Origin: Labilibaculum sp.
Lineage (GTDB): Bacteria > Bacteroidota > Bacteroidia > Bacteroidales > Marinifilaceae
Reading direction: 5' to 3'
DNA: 64,000 nucleotides
Assembly (NCBI GenBank): GCA_016342745.1
Contig: JAEINT010000016.1
Span: forward strand, 62,001-126,000
In this document: piece after piece, positions 56,017 to 64,000 of the stretch
Numbering within the stretch: the first letter of the stretch is position 1
Layout: each line of letters begins with the position of its first letter
Position numbers and translations under genes: made by a program
Notes under the pieces: generated by a model
Seen by the model: the letters and a program-made list of their open reading frames with translations, nothing else
What the model was told of the DNA's origin: nothing
Databases searched by the model: none

Positions 56017-57261
56017 TTACATCTCGTTTGCTTGTTCTTTTAGTTCACTTATTTCCTTTTTTCCAAATCGAGTGGCTTCAATAATCAATGAAGTTTGAGA
56101 TACTAGCCCAAGTAACTTTCCAGTTTCTTCTTCGATAACAGCCAAAGGATATTTAATCCCTGTGATCAGTGGTAACATATCTTCTACAGAATAGGATTTA
56201 TATACACTTGGGACATTTGTCTTCAGTATTTTCTCAATAGAAGATTCCTTTTCTTTTTCCAATTCTAGGCAATCTGTCAACCAGACATAACCAAGAAATA
56301 CTTTGTTTTCATCCTCCACAGGAAGGAAGTCAAGTCCAACAGTACGCATTTTACGGATGGATCCTCTAGGACCATCTTTGGGCATTTGAACAAGCGTATT
56401 CTTTTTAAACATCAGCGTTTCAGCCGTAATAATAGTTTTCCGATCCACTTTATTAACAAAAGCTTCAACATATTCAGTTGCTGGAGCTGTTAGAATCTCT
56501 TCTGCTGTTCCAATTTGGTTTACAACACCATCTTTCATAATAGCAATACGGTCACCAATTTTAATGGCTTCGTCCAAATCATGAGTAATAAATACGATCG
56601 TTTTTTGCAATTTTTTTTGTATTGCAAGTAGCTCATCCTGCATATCCGATTTAATTAGTGGATCAAGTGCTGAAAATGCTTCGTCCATAAGCAAAACTTC
56701 AGGATCGTTTGCAAGGGCACGTGCTAAACCTACTCGCTGTTGCATACCTCCAGACATTGCTGATGGATATTGCTGTTCATAACCTTTTAAGCCCACGGTT
56801 TCGAGTGCGACTTGGGCTTTAGCTTCGCGTTCCTGCTTTTCTTCTCCTCTAATTTCTAATCCAAAAGCAGCATTCTCAATAATCGTTCTGTGTGGTAGTA
56901 GTCCAAACTTTTGAAATACCATACTCATTTCTGTACGTCTGGTTTCCAATAGTTCTTTATTTGTTTCACGAGTAATATCATGATCATCGAAAATAACTTT
57001 ACCGGCGGTAGGTTCGTTAAGTCGGTTCAAGCAGCGGATTAAAGTAGATTTTCCACTACCTGATAAACCCATAATAACAAAAATCTCTCCTTGCTTAATT
57101 TCAAAGTTAACCTTGTTTACCCCAACAGTACATTTTGTTTTCTTCAGAATTTCTTCTTTTGAAACCCCTTTATCAAGTAGGGTAAGGGCCTCTTGTTTGC
57201 GTTTTCCGAAAATCAGAGTTAAATCTTCAACCTTGATTTTTATTTTTCTATTATCCGCCAT
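56017..57261 (-). CDS. Glycine betaine/proline ABC transporter ATPase with CBS domains
   Basis: A 414 aa ProV/OpuAA-type ATPase. Walker A is MGLSGSGKSTLIR, the Q loop is MVFQKFGLLPHRT, the ABC signature SGGMQQRVGLARAL, Walker B EVLLMDEAFSALDP and the switch His FITHDLDEAIK. The C-terminal ~150 residues contain two CBS modules (VGLDFLPVEDENKVFLGYVWLTD; LPLITGIKYPLAVIEEETGKLLGLVSQ). CBS domains sense ionic strength in OpuA. First gene of the importer operon. Confidence 0.96.
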   Translation of the reverse strand: MADNRKIKIKVEDLTLIFGKRKQEALTLLDKGVSKEEILKKTKCTVGVNKVNFEIKQGEIFVIMGLSGSGKSTLIRCLNRLNEPTAGKVIFDDHDITRETNKELLETRRTEMSMVFQKFGLLPHRTIIENAAFGLEIRGEEKQEREAKAQVALETVGLKGYEQQYPSAMSGGMQQRVGLARALANDPEVLLMDEAFSALDPLIKSDMQDELLAIQKKLQKTIVFITHDLDEAIKIGDRIAIMKDGVVNQIGTAEEILTAPATEYVEAFVNKVDRKTIITAETLMFKKNTLVQMPKDGPRGSIRKMRTVGLDFLPVEDENKVFLGYVWLTDCLELEKEKESSIEKILKTNVPSVYKSYSVEDMLPLITGIKYPLAVIEEETGKLLGLVSQTSLIIEATRFGKKEISELKEQANEM

Positions 57262-57461
57262 AACATCTCATTTTTCTAATAAACAGCTCTGGGCAAGCCC
57301 AAGAGGTATTTAATGGCATCTCACTTTTGTGAGACAAGCGTTTTAAGAGGAAAACCTCTCAAGTATTAGTGAAAATACGCTTCTTAAAAGCGTTATGAAA
57401 ACCTGATATATTCAAATTTTCCTATCGTAACCTCGAGGCAAGCCTCGAGGTATTGTGTTGA
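57262..57461. other. 200-nt structured spacer between importer and porin genes
   Basis: The spacer holds several palindromes: GGGCAAGCCC (57291-57300), TCTCAC-4 nt-GTGAGA (57319-57334), AGAGG-AAAA-CCTCT (57346-57359) and a perfect CCTCGAGGC-AA-GCCTCGAGG (57431-57450). The first and last share the pattern ..GGCAAGCC...GAGGTATT, like copies of one small repeat. No T run follows on the minus strand, so these are not ordinary terminators. An mRNA processing or attenuation element between porin and importer is possible. Confidence 0.5.
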
Positions 57462-58622
57462 TTAAAAGTAATATCCAACGTTAATATTGAAACGCATTTC
57501 CCATTCAGCATCAGGAGTTCCATCAGCCAAAGCATTGGTCCATTCGGATCCTAACCAAGGTTGATCTTTTCCTGCAGCCAAATCAAAATAAGTGTAAATG
57601 TTACCTGCCGTGAACATGGCACCCGTTACATTCATCATAGAACTTTCAAAACTACTTTCAGCTTTATCCATATATCCAAAATCGTTATAGATAACAACAC
57701 TAGATACAGGACCCCATTTTAGAGGGATAGAATAACTTAATCCAAGCGTATATATGTTAGCTTCGGCAGCAACCAAATAAGGTGCACCATAAGCAGTCAT
57801 AGCAACAACATCATCGCGTTCACCATCTGGATTTTCTGGACTGTATTTGTAATTGGCAAATTGGGCTTTTACACCGAATTTACCCGCCTTTAATTCGTAA
57901 TAGGCAGCAAGGGCATAATGGTTTCCAGTTTCTTCGGTATCTAAATTGAATAGACCTCCGTATTGAGCAGATACACCTAAACGATGCTTAGCATTCTCAT
58001 TACTAATCTTATAAGAAAAATCTCCATTCAATTGATTTACTTCTTTATTTCTGAGAATAAGATTTCCTGCTCCATCTTTAGTTGAACCAACATCGTAAGA
58101 GTAACGGCTATTCGATACATCAGAAGTATTTCCAAATTGAAGTTCTTCTGCATTTTTGAAGAAAGCCAGGCTGTAATCCCATTTCTCTCCTTTATGGGTA
58201 TACTTTAGTCCCATATCATGATCATCTTCCAATCCTACATAGTAGTTTAAGCTAAAAAACCAGGAGTTTGAATTGTAAGTTGTGATACCGAAAGGTACTT
58301 GAGTTAAACCGAATTGCAGTTCGTCGTTTGCATTAAAATCGTATGCAATCCAACCTTGTTTTAACATTGCTCCACCAAAACCTTCGGAATAAAAGCGGTA
58401 TTCTGCGTTTAGTTTTAAGCCTTTGTATTTTGCTTTGGCATTTAATCTGAATACATCGAAACCCAAATCGCCTCCGCGTGTTTTTTGTGCTGATTTCCAG
58501 CTAGAATAATTGTAATTGAATCGCAATGCACCGCCAAGCTCAACAGTAGGTTTCTCTTGTGCCTGTACGCAAAGTGTGGACACAAGGAAACAAATCCCCA
58601 GCCACGTTTTTAAATAAAACAT
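57462..58622 (-). CDS. Porin-like outer membrane beta-barrel protein
   Basis: A 386 aa outer membrane protein with a signal peptide (WLGICFLVSTLCVQAQ) and alternating beta-strands throughout (GGALRFNYNYSSW; LNAEYRFYSEGFGG; YALAAYYELKAGKFGVKAQFANYKY), ending in the insertion signal FNINVGYYF. It resembles phosphate-selective/short-chain porin-like proteins of Bacteroidota. Same strand as the betaine importer and 200 bp upstream, so it may admit osmolytes for that system; this is inference. Confidence 0.82.
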   Translation of the reverse strand: MFYLKTWLGICFLVSTLCVQAQEKPTVELGGALRFNYNYSSWKSAQKTRGGDLGFDVFRLNAKAKYKGLKLNAEYRFYSEGFGGAMLKQGWIAYDFNANDELQFGLTQVPFGITTYNSNSWFFSLNYYVGLEDDHDMGLKYTHKGEKWDYSLAFFKNAEELQFGNTSDVSNSRYSYDVGSTKDGAGNLILRNKEVNQLNGDFSYKISNENAKHRLGVSAQYGGLFNLDTEETGNHYALAAYYELKAGKFGVKAQFANYKYSPENPDGERDDVVAMTAYGAPYLVAAEANIYTLGLSYSIPLKWGPVSSVVIYNDFGYMDKAESSFESSMMNVTGAMFTAGNIYTYFDLAAGKDQPWLGSEWTNALADGTPDAEWEMRFNINVGYYF

Positions 58623-59458
58623 AAATGTAAATTAGATGAATATAACATGCAATAAAATGAGTGCATGCAATTAGCTATCCCTTTTACAGGATATAATAGT
58701 TGATTTAATTAAAGGATGGTGGGAGGAATTTATCTGACAGAATTCTAAAAATAAGAAACTGAAAGCTATAGATTCGGGTATTTCTTTTATCGTGAAGTCC
58801 ACTTAATTTTAATCCCATAGCACGCAAAGGTAATTAATAATTACTATCTAGCAACATAATTACCTGATTTAGAAATATTTACAAATTACAGGAAGAGACG
58901 TTTCATTGTTTTTACTGTTCAGTTAAATTCTTGCTACCCGCTAATTGAAAGTTGGGTAGTGGTTTGTGATGGTTGCTTTTGTTGAACCAAATTATGCCTT
59001 CATTTAGTTTTTATTTGTCGCACGTATTTCATTCGATATTATTGTTTTTGGACCTTTTTGTGCTTTAAGAAACTGGTTCTGTATTTAAGTCCCAGCGAGA
59101 TTGAATTTGATTAAGGCAGACACATACAAAACACAAGAAAGAACCCCGAATGGGGTTTAATTTCAAATGTCTTATCAAAGAATAAATTTAACCAAGGTAA
59201 AGTAACTTTCTAGTTCAGTTAACATCTCTTAGGTATTGTCTTTATCCTGCACGATCACTCCATCCTCGAGTAGTATAAAACAATTACAAACTACAGTTAC
59301 ATGATTTAGATCATGACTCGAAATAATAGAGGTAATTCCATTATCCTTTAGTTTCTTTGTGGCTTAATCTTTAAATTCCTTCCTATTTTTTTATTTTGCC
59401 CATTGCGGAAAGGAATAAAAAATAGTAACTTAAGTATTATTCACCTAAACTAGTTGTT
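58623..59458. other. Long gene-free region with repeat copy 2
   Basis: 836 bp without a credible ORF. At 58646-58667 an imperfect palindrome CATGCA-10 nt-TGCATG lies just upstream of the porin start (operator candidate). 58978-59180 holds the second copy of the dispersed repeat. The remainder is AT-rich, with no recognised element for the gene at 59459. Confidence 0.55.
58978..59180 (+). repeat. Dispersed intergenic repeat, copy 2
   Basis: About 200 bp, colinear with 54026-54180 but longer and more decayed: TTTGTTGAACCAA, TTTTTGTGCTTTAAG, GTCCCAGCGAGATTGAATTTGATTAA and AACCCCGAATGGGGTTTAATTTC. The CCCC-GAAT-GGGG core can form a hairpin. Confidence 0.55.
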
Positions 59459-60265
59459 ATGAGAAAAATAATACTACTTATTTTCATGGCTATGTTTTGC
59501 AGTGTAAGCATGGCACAACATGAGAAATTTCTGGTTTTTGATTTTATGAAAGTTGCTGATAATCAGGATGCAAATTATTGGGAAACCGAAACATTTTGGG
59601 AGAAAATTCATGCCGAGCGCTTAAAAAGTGGTGATATAAAAGGATGGGATTTATGGTCGCTGAAGCCGGGAGGTGCCGAGCAAGGCTATCAATATGTAAC
59701 GGTTACCATATATAATAGTGCAGTTAGTGCAATGGATCCAGGACAAATTATGGAGGCAGCACAAAGAGCATACCCATTAATTTCCGATACTGATTTAGAT
59801 AGTATTATTCAGGAAGGCTTGAAATCTAGGGAAATGAGTAAGAGAATGTTTGTAACAAGAATTGCGACTACCGATGATGATTTTAAGATGGAATTGGGAA
59901 CGGTAATGCGAATGAATTTTATGGATGCTCTTCCTGGTGAATACAAGGCATATGAGGATACTGAGAAGGAATATTTCTTACCAATTCATCAGGAGAATGT
60001 GAAGAATGGTAACATGGAACATTGGGCTTTAGCGAGAGTATTAATGCCATCGGGAAGCAAGGTTAAAACAAGTCATCTCACCTTCGATATGTTTAAGGAT
60101 TTTAAGCAGTATTTTGCATTTTACGAAGCGGAAGCTGAAATGGACGTGGATGCCAAAACAAAGGCAAAGTTAGATGAAGCTTTAAAAACAAGAGATTTAA
60201 ACTGGACCTATGTAGGAACTTTGGTGAAAACCGTAAAATATCAGGCTCCAGATAAGGATAAATAA
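59459..60265 (+). CDS. Secreted protein of unknown function
   Basis: A 268 aa protein with a clean signal peptide (IILLIFMAMFCSVSMAQ). The mature part looks duplicated: each half starts with a similar phrase (KFLVFDFMKVADNQDANYWETETFWEKIHAERLKSGDIKGWDLWSLKPGG versus YKAYEDTEKEYFLPIHQENVKNGNMEHWALARVLMPSG) followed by a strand and helices. This recalls a tandem dimeric alpha/beta-barrel (NIPSNAP/EthD-like) fold, but I do not recognise a family. It is followed by a strong terminator at 60348. Confidence 0.75.
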   Translation: MRKIILLIFMAMFCSVSMAQHEKFLVFDFMKVADNQDANYWETETFWEKIHAERLKSGDIKGWDLWSLKPGGAEQGYQYVTVTIYNSAVSAMDPGQIMEAAQRAYPLISDTDLDSIIQEGLKSREMSKRMFVTRIATTDDDFKMELGTVMRMNFMDALPGEYKAYEDTEKEYFLPIHQENVKNGNMEHWALARVLMPSGSKVKTSHLTFDMFKDFKQYFAFYEAEAEMDVDAKTKAKLDEALKTRDLNWTYVGTLVKTVKYQAPDKDK

Positions 60266-60347
60266 GTTGATTTTGAATATTTGAGGTAGTATTCAAAATG
60301 TTACTAGTTAATTAGCCTTTTGGCTTTTTAACAGTTTGTTTAGGTTA

Positions 60348-60379
60348 AAGCCCGCATCGTAATGCGGGCTTATTTTTTT
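60348..60379 (+). terminator. Intrinsic terminator
   Basis: Perfect 10-bp stem AAGCCCGCAT / ATGCGGGCTT with loop CGTA, then A and seven T. It overlaps the 3' end of the convergent acyltransferase gene by 2 bp. Confidence 0.93.
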
Positions 60380-61487
60380 AAGGTAAACTGACTTTTAAAA
60401 TTTGTTCTTTTTTATTTTTACTTTTTAAACCAAACAAAGGGCGTAAAATTGCAATTCTCTTAATAAGCAATTCGTATACCGCAAAACAACCAATACTTGT
60501 AAAAGCAATAACCAGTAAAAACTTAGCAAATATCGGTAATGCTAAAGGTAAAATTAAAACAGATCCCCAAAACATGAATACCATGTGCAAAATGTAAATT
60601 GGATAAGCTCCCTGACTTAAATAGCTTAAGGCTTTGCTAGGGCGATTAAGGTATTTGTATGCAAATCCGAATACGGCAAAAATCCAAATGTTCGATTCGA
60701 TAGCCATTAAAAAATTAGGCGTTTTTAGTTCAAAAGCAATCAGGCGAATTAGGTACATTGTTAGGGCAATGCCTAAGAATAGCCATCTCCATTTAAGTAT
60801 GGTTTGCCAAAAATTACTACCGCTTAAAACGAATAAGAAACCAAAGAAAAAGGCTAATAATCCTAAGAAGAATCCATGCCAAGTCATCGCATACATTTCG
60901 AATGGATCTGGATTTACGATAATGGCTTCCAAAACGAAAGGTAGAATAACTGCAAGTAAGCCTAATGGATATTTCATCAGCTTTTTAAACGCTTGTACGA
61001 TTCGGCCATTTTCATTCTTTTTCAGAAAGAAAAATATTGGTGAAAGGATGAATACATAAAGGAATATATTCGCAAGAAACCATAAATGACTTGGGTTTAT
61101 TACATAATTTAAATCTTGCTTGTAATAGTTTTGCCAAATAAAAACATGCAATGGCACGATGAAAAACACACCAAACAAAAAGGGTAGTAGAATTCTTTTT
61201 GATCGTTCAGTCATCAGACTTTTCCAATCTCTTTTTCGGATTGCAAAACAAACGCCCATTCCCGATACAAAGAACAATAAAGGTATTCTCCAAATGTTTA
61301 AGGCTGACATTGGAATCCAAAGGCTTTCCAGTGACTGATTACTTTGAATAAATTGGATGAGTACTCCCCATGGTTGAAATACAATGGCGATATGGTAAAT
61401 TAAAAGCAATCCAATGGTTATTACTCGTAACCAGTCTATATCGTATCTTCTCTCTGCTCGTAACATCTTGTTCGTTTTTAATGGCAA
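60378..61487 (-). CDS. Acyltransferase-3 family membrane protein
   Basis: A 369 aa inner membrane protein with about ten transmembrane helices and the acyltransferase-3 pattern: RYDIDWLRVITIGLLLIYHIAIVFQPWG with the conserved His, and LLFFVSGMGVCFAIRKRDWKSLMTERSKRILLPFLFGVFF. It resembles OpgC/MdoC-type enzymes that modify envelope glycans with acyl (for example succinyl) groups. The acceptor is unknown. A second start (MLRAERRYD) seven codons in is also possible. Confidence 0.88.
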   Translation of the reverse strand: MPLKTNKMLRAERRYDIDWLRVITIGLLLIYHIAIVFQPWGVLIQFIQSNQSLESLWIPMSALNIWRIPLLFFVSGMGVCFAIRKRDWKSLMTERSKRILLPFLFGVFFIVPLHVFIWQNYYKQDLNYVINPSHLWFLANIFLYVFILSPIFFFLKKNENGRIVQAFKKLMKYPLGLLAVILPFVLEAIIVNPDPFEMYAMTWHGFFLGLLAFFFGFLFVLSGSNFWQTILKWRWLFLGIALTMYLIRLIAFELKTPNFLMAIESNIWIFAVFGFAYKYLNRPSKALSYLSQGAYPIYILHMVFMFWGSVLILPLALPIFAKFLLVIAFTSIGCFAVYELLIKRIAILRPLFGLKSKNKKEQILKVSLP

Positions 61488-61527
61488 TAAATCTCAATGG
61501 ATTTCTGTCCTCTGTTAATTTTTAAGT

Positions 61528-61546
61528 TCTCCCCAGTAAGGGGAGA
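61528..61546 (-). other. Small hairpin after the ankyrin gene
   Basis: TCTCCCC / GGGGAGA with a 5-nt loop in the 79-bp spacer between the ankyrin stop and the acyltransferase start. No U-tract immediately follows on the minus strand; it may be a weak terminator or a repeat fragment. Confidence 0.5.
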
Positions 61547-61566
61547 GATTATTCCAAATTAATCAC

Positions 61567-62181
61567 TTATAATTCTTCCTTATTTTCAAGCAATTTAGCA
61601 ATTACAGGTCGAGTCTTTTCTAATTCTTTATAATCAAACTTTAAGCCAAAAGGGCCAAGATCTTTTCCAATTTGATCGTAGATTGCTTTAACACTTTCGA
61701 ATGGTGCTTGTACCGATTCTAGGGCAGTTGATCCATAATTATTCTTGATACTTTTATCTGCACCTTTTTTTAGTAAGGCTTTTACTATTTCTGTACGTCC
61801 AAAGAAAGCTGCTGTATGCAAGGCTGTCGATCCATCATTACTTGGGATGTTTAATTTTGCACCTCCATCAATCAAAGCAATAGCGATATCTGTTTTTCCA
61901 AAAGTCGCCGCAACCATTAATGGAGTAGAACCATACTGGTCTTTTGCATTGATATCGCTTCCTGCAGCAATGTGTTGTGTGGTTGCATTTACGTTACCCA
62001 TAAAAGTGGCAGCATGAATATCAATACTTGGAGCTTTTACTTTGTTTTCAGTTTTAACTTGGTCTTCATTTGTTTTTTTAGCTGTGTTGTTGCAAGCACT
62101 CATACTTATAAGTAAGGCTGCAATCATGGATGTAATATAAAATCCTGCTAGCTTAATTGTAATACTTTGTTTCGTTTTCAT
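61567..62181 (-). CDS. Ankyrin-repeat lipoprotein
   Basis: 204 aa. The N-terminus is a signal sequence ending in a probable lipobox (SMSAC). Residues ~50-150 hold three to four ankyrin repeats: ATTQHIAAGSDINAKDQYGSTPLMVAATFGKTDIAIALIDGGA, KLNIPSNDGSTALHTAAFFGRTEIVKALLKKGA, DKSIKNNYGSTALESV. The C-terminal ~50 residues are charged. It is a protein-protein interaction module in the periplasm; the partner is unknown. It is divergent from the AraC-type regulator at 62520, with 338 bp between, so it may be that regulator's target. Confidence 0.88.
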   Translation of the reverse strand: MKTKQSITIKLAGFYITSMIAALLISMSACNNTAKKTNEDQVKTENKVKAPSIDIHAATFMGNVNATTQHIAAGSDINAKDQYGSTPLMVAATFGKTDIAIALIDGGAKLNIPSNDGSTALHTAAFFGRTEIVKALLKKGADKSIKNNYGSTALESVQAPFESVKAIYDQIGKDLGPFGLKFDYKELEKTRPVIAKLLENKEEL

Positions 62182-62519
62182 AACTTATCTATTTAAAAGT
62201 TCAACATTTATTTTCTACTGTAAAGATCTATCAAATCGTGATGCACAGCTAAACAGTTATGAAGCGAATGATATCAAGTTTTTTTACAGACTAAAAACTA
62301 TGAAGCATGAGTATAAATTATGACGCATATGATGACGCATTGCGCCAATACAAGGCTTTTCGAGCTTATAAAAGGAAGTGTTTTTAACATTGTCATAAGG
62401 ATAGTATATCAAGTTAATCGCCTAGGAAAATTTTCTTTAAGTGCTCTCAATTGTATCTTAGTTTTAGGATTCGTATCTTTTCCGAAGAATTATTTAATCC
62501 TATTTATTTAGACATAAAC
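62182..62519. other. Divergent promoter region, ankyrin gene / AraC-type regulator
   Basis: 338 bp. An ORF at 62320-62511 is low-complexity and unlikely to be real. I see no clean TAnnTTTG or palindrome. Both promoters must be here. Confidence 0.5.
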
Positions 62520-64000
62520 ATGCCTGATCAATCCTCTGCCGAAAATGATTTTCTGTTAAAAATTACTGCTATTATTCAAGAGAATATCTCGAATGATAAA
62601 TTTGGCGTGTCGGAACTTGCAGATGAAATTGGAATGAGTCGTTCTAATTTGTTGCGTAAAATCAAAAAAATAAATAATTTATCGGTAAGCCAGTTTATTC
62701 GTGAGGTACGTCTTAAATATGCAATGGAATTATTGCAAGATACTGATCTTAGTGTTTCTGAAATATCATATAAGGTTGGCTTTAGCAGTGTTTCTTATTT
62801 TATTAAATGCTTTGGCGATCATTATGGATACCCTCCAGGGGAAGCCACAAAACAAGAAAATAAAGTAGATGATTCGTATTGGTTAGAACCAAAAAAAGGC
62901 AATAAGAGAAAATTGATACTTGCTGTATTCTTTATTTTGATACTCATTTCAGTTTTTGGCTATGTATTTCTAAAACCAGTAAAGCAAGAACCTCTTGGTT
63001 TAGAAAAGTCGATTGCTGTATTGCCCTTTAAAAATGATAGTAATGATTCTACGAATGTTTATCTGATTAATGGTTTAATGGAATCTATTCTTACCAAGCT
63101 TCAACAAATTGAGGATGTAAGAGTGATTAGTCGTACTTCAGTGGAGAAATATCGAAACAATGCAAAATCCAGTGCCGAAATTGCAGAGGAGTTGAATGTA
63201 AGTTATTTTGTAGAAGGTAGTGGGCAGAAAATAGGAGATCAGATTCAGTTAACTGTGCAGTTAATAGAAGCACCTACCGATAAGCATTTGTGGGCAGAGC
63301 AATACAACAAAAAAACCAAGGATATTTTCGCTTTACAGCAAGATGTTGCCAAAAATATAGCAAGCGAAATAAAAGCAATTATCACACCAGAAGAGGAAGA
63401 GCAGATTAATAAGGTGCCAACCGAAAATTTACTTGCTTATGACTATTTCTTGAAGGGTATGGAGTTTTTTCATAGAGGGAGTAGAGAGGGTTTAGAACAA
63501 TCCATTATTTACTTCCAGAAAGCTGTTGCTGAAGATCCAGAATTTGCTCAAGCTTATGCAGATATAGCTATGGCTTACTATTATTTAGATATTGCAAAAG
63601 CTCAGAAAAATCACACTTCTATTATCAATGAAAATGCAGATAAGGCATTACTCTTAGATGGGAAATTGCCACAATCCCTATTGGCAAAGGCCTTATATTA
63701 CATGAATATACGTGAATACGATAAGGCACTTCCCTATTTAGAAAAGGCATTGCACTACAATCCAAATTCAGCTCTTGCTATTAATTTTTTATCGGATTAT
63801 TATACTACTTATATGCCCAATACCGAAAAATATTTGGAGTATGCCTTACGAGGAATAGGTTTGGATATAGCAGCGCAAGATTCGGTAACTGCTAGCTATG
63901 TTTATTTGCATGTTAGTAATGCACTTGTGCAATCGGGTTTTATTGAAGAATCCTTGTTTTACATTAATAAATCGACCGACTACAATCCAAAAAATTTGTT
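62520..64000 (+). CDS. AraC-HTH / transmembrane / TPR regulator (partial, runs off the window)
   Basis: At least 493 aa from ATG 62520; no stop before 64000, so the 3' end is missing. Residues ~10-110 hold an N-terminal AraC-type double HTH (FGVSELADEIGMSRSNLLRKIKKINNLSVSQFIREVRL; DLSVSEISYKVGFSSVSYFIKCFGDHYGYPPGEA). A single transmembrane helix follows at ~130-150 (LILAVFFILILISVFGYVFL). The outer part begins with a FlgO/TolB-N-like domain (SIAVLPFKNDSNDSTNVYLINGLMESILTKL) and continues with TPR repeats (SIIYFQKAVAEDPEFAQAYADIAMAYYYLD; YDKALPYLEKALHYNPNSALAINFLSDYY). The HTH would be cytoplasmic and the TPR part periplasmic, i.e. a one-component membrane-bound regulator. Confidence 0.88.
   Translation, partial: MPDQSSAENDFLLKITAIIQENISNDKFGVSELADEIGMSRSNLLRKIKKINNLSVSQFIREVRLKYAMELLQDTDLSVSEISYKVGFSSVSYFIKCFGDHYGYPPGEATKQENKVDDSYWLEPKKGNKRKLILAVFFILILISVFGYVFLKPVKQEPLGLEKSIAVLPFKNDSNDSTNVYLINGLMESILTKLQQIEDVRVISRTSVEKYRNNAKSSAEIAEELNVSYFVEGSGQKIGDQIQLTVQLIEAPTDKHLWAEQYNKKTKDIFALQQDVAKNIASEIKAIITPEEEEQINKVPTENLLAYDYFLKGMEFFHRGSREGLEQSIIYFQKAVAEDPEFAQAYADIAMAYYYLDIAKAQKNHTSIINENADKALLLDGKLPQSLLAKALYYMNIREYDKALPYLEKALHYNPNSALAINFLSDYYTTYMPNTEKYLEYALRGIGLDIAAQDSVTASYVYLHVSNALVQSGFIEESLFYINKSTDYNPKNL

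Noticed and set aside
62320-62511. 63-codon ORF upstream of the AraC-type regulator
   Set aside because: No signal or family pattern; lies in the divergent promoter region and ends just before the real start at 62520.

Overview
This is a 64 kb chromosomal segment of low-GC DNA from a member of the Bacteroidota, most likely a marine Marinilabiliales/Bacteroidales-type organism. The phylum call rests on several things: TAnnTTTG-type promoter -7 elements, a type IX secretion sorting domain, LytS/LytTR regulation, a CarboxypepD_reg/TonB-type outer membrane receptor, a GntR-xylB-xylA-xylE cluster, a GH92 mannosidase and an ISAon1-type insertion sequence. Placement below phylum is inference. I see no rRNA, CRISPR array or prophage. 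One tRNA-Arg(ACG) is present.

Layout. 1-4.7 kb: two MscS-type channels, CorA, a secreted tyrosine/dual-specificity phosphatase-like protein and an ATP-cone/PD-(D/E)XK protein. 4.93-6.33 kb: an insertion sequence with terminal inverted repeats and a perfect 8-bp target duplication. 6.4-9.5 kb: tRNA-Arg, a YceI protein, a secreted esterase-like protein and a stand-alone H-NOX-like heme sensor. 9.5-14.9 kb (minus strand): COG3014 and LpoB-like lipoproteins, a DUF6913-like protein, a 3'-5' exonuclease and LigA. 15.4-21.2 kb: a large multi-PAS histidine kinase, then a compact operon of two LiaF-like membrane proteins with a LytS-type kinase and a LytTR regulator. 21.5-23.9 kb: an outer-membrane beta-barrel receptor.

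24.07-34.7 kb is the most unusual part. Two giant uncharacterised genes (1553 and 1387 aa), the first with a twin-arginine signal, are followed at 3-bp and overlapping spacing by two AlkD-like HEAT-repeat proteins and then a small cupin. 34.7-42.3 kb holds a third MscS channel, a MATE exporter, a type IX-secreted heparinase II/III-like lyase, a DUF2975/HTH pair and a lactonase. 42.3-45.0 kb (minus) is a tight four-gene operon (SDR/DUF2867, VOC, Nudix, ASCH-like).

45.1-50.7 kb is a complete xylose utilisation locus: regulator, xylulokinase, xylose isomerase and transporter. A shared AGAAC-type repeat lies just downstream of the promoter elements of both xylR and xylB. It is followed by a GH92 mannosidase and a lipoprotein of the endonuclease/exonuclease/phosphatase fold. 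54.2-58.6 kb (minus) is a glycine betaine/proline ABC importer with an upstream porin, flanked on both sides by related dispersed intergenic repeats. The right end has a secreted protein of unknown function, an acyltransferase-3 membrane protein, an ankyrin-repeat lipoprotein and the 5' part of an AraC-HTH/TM/TPR regulator that runs off the window.
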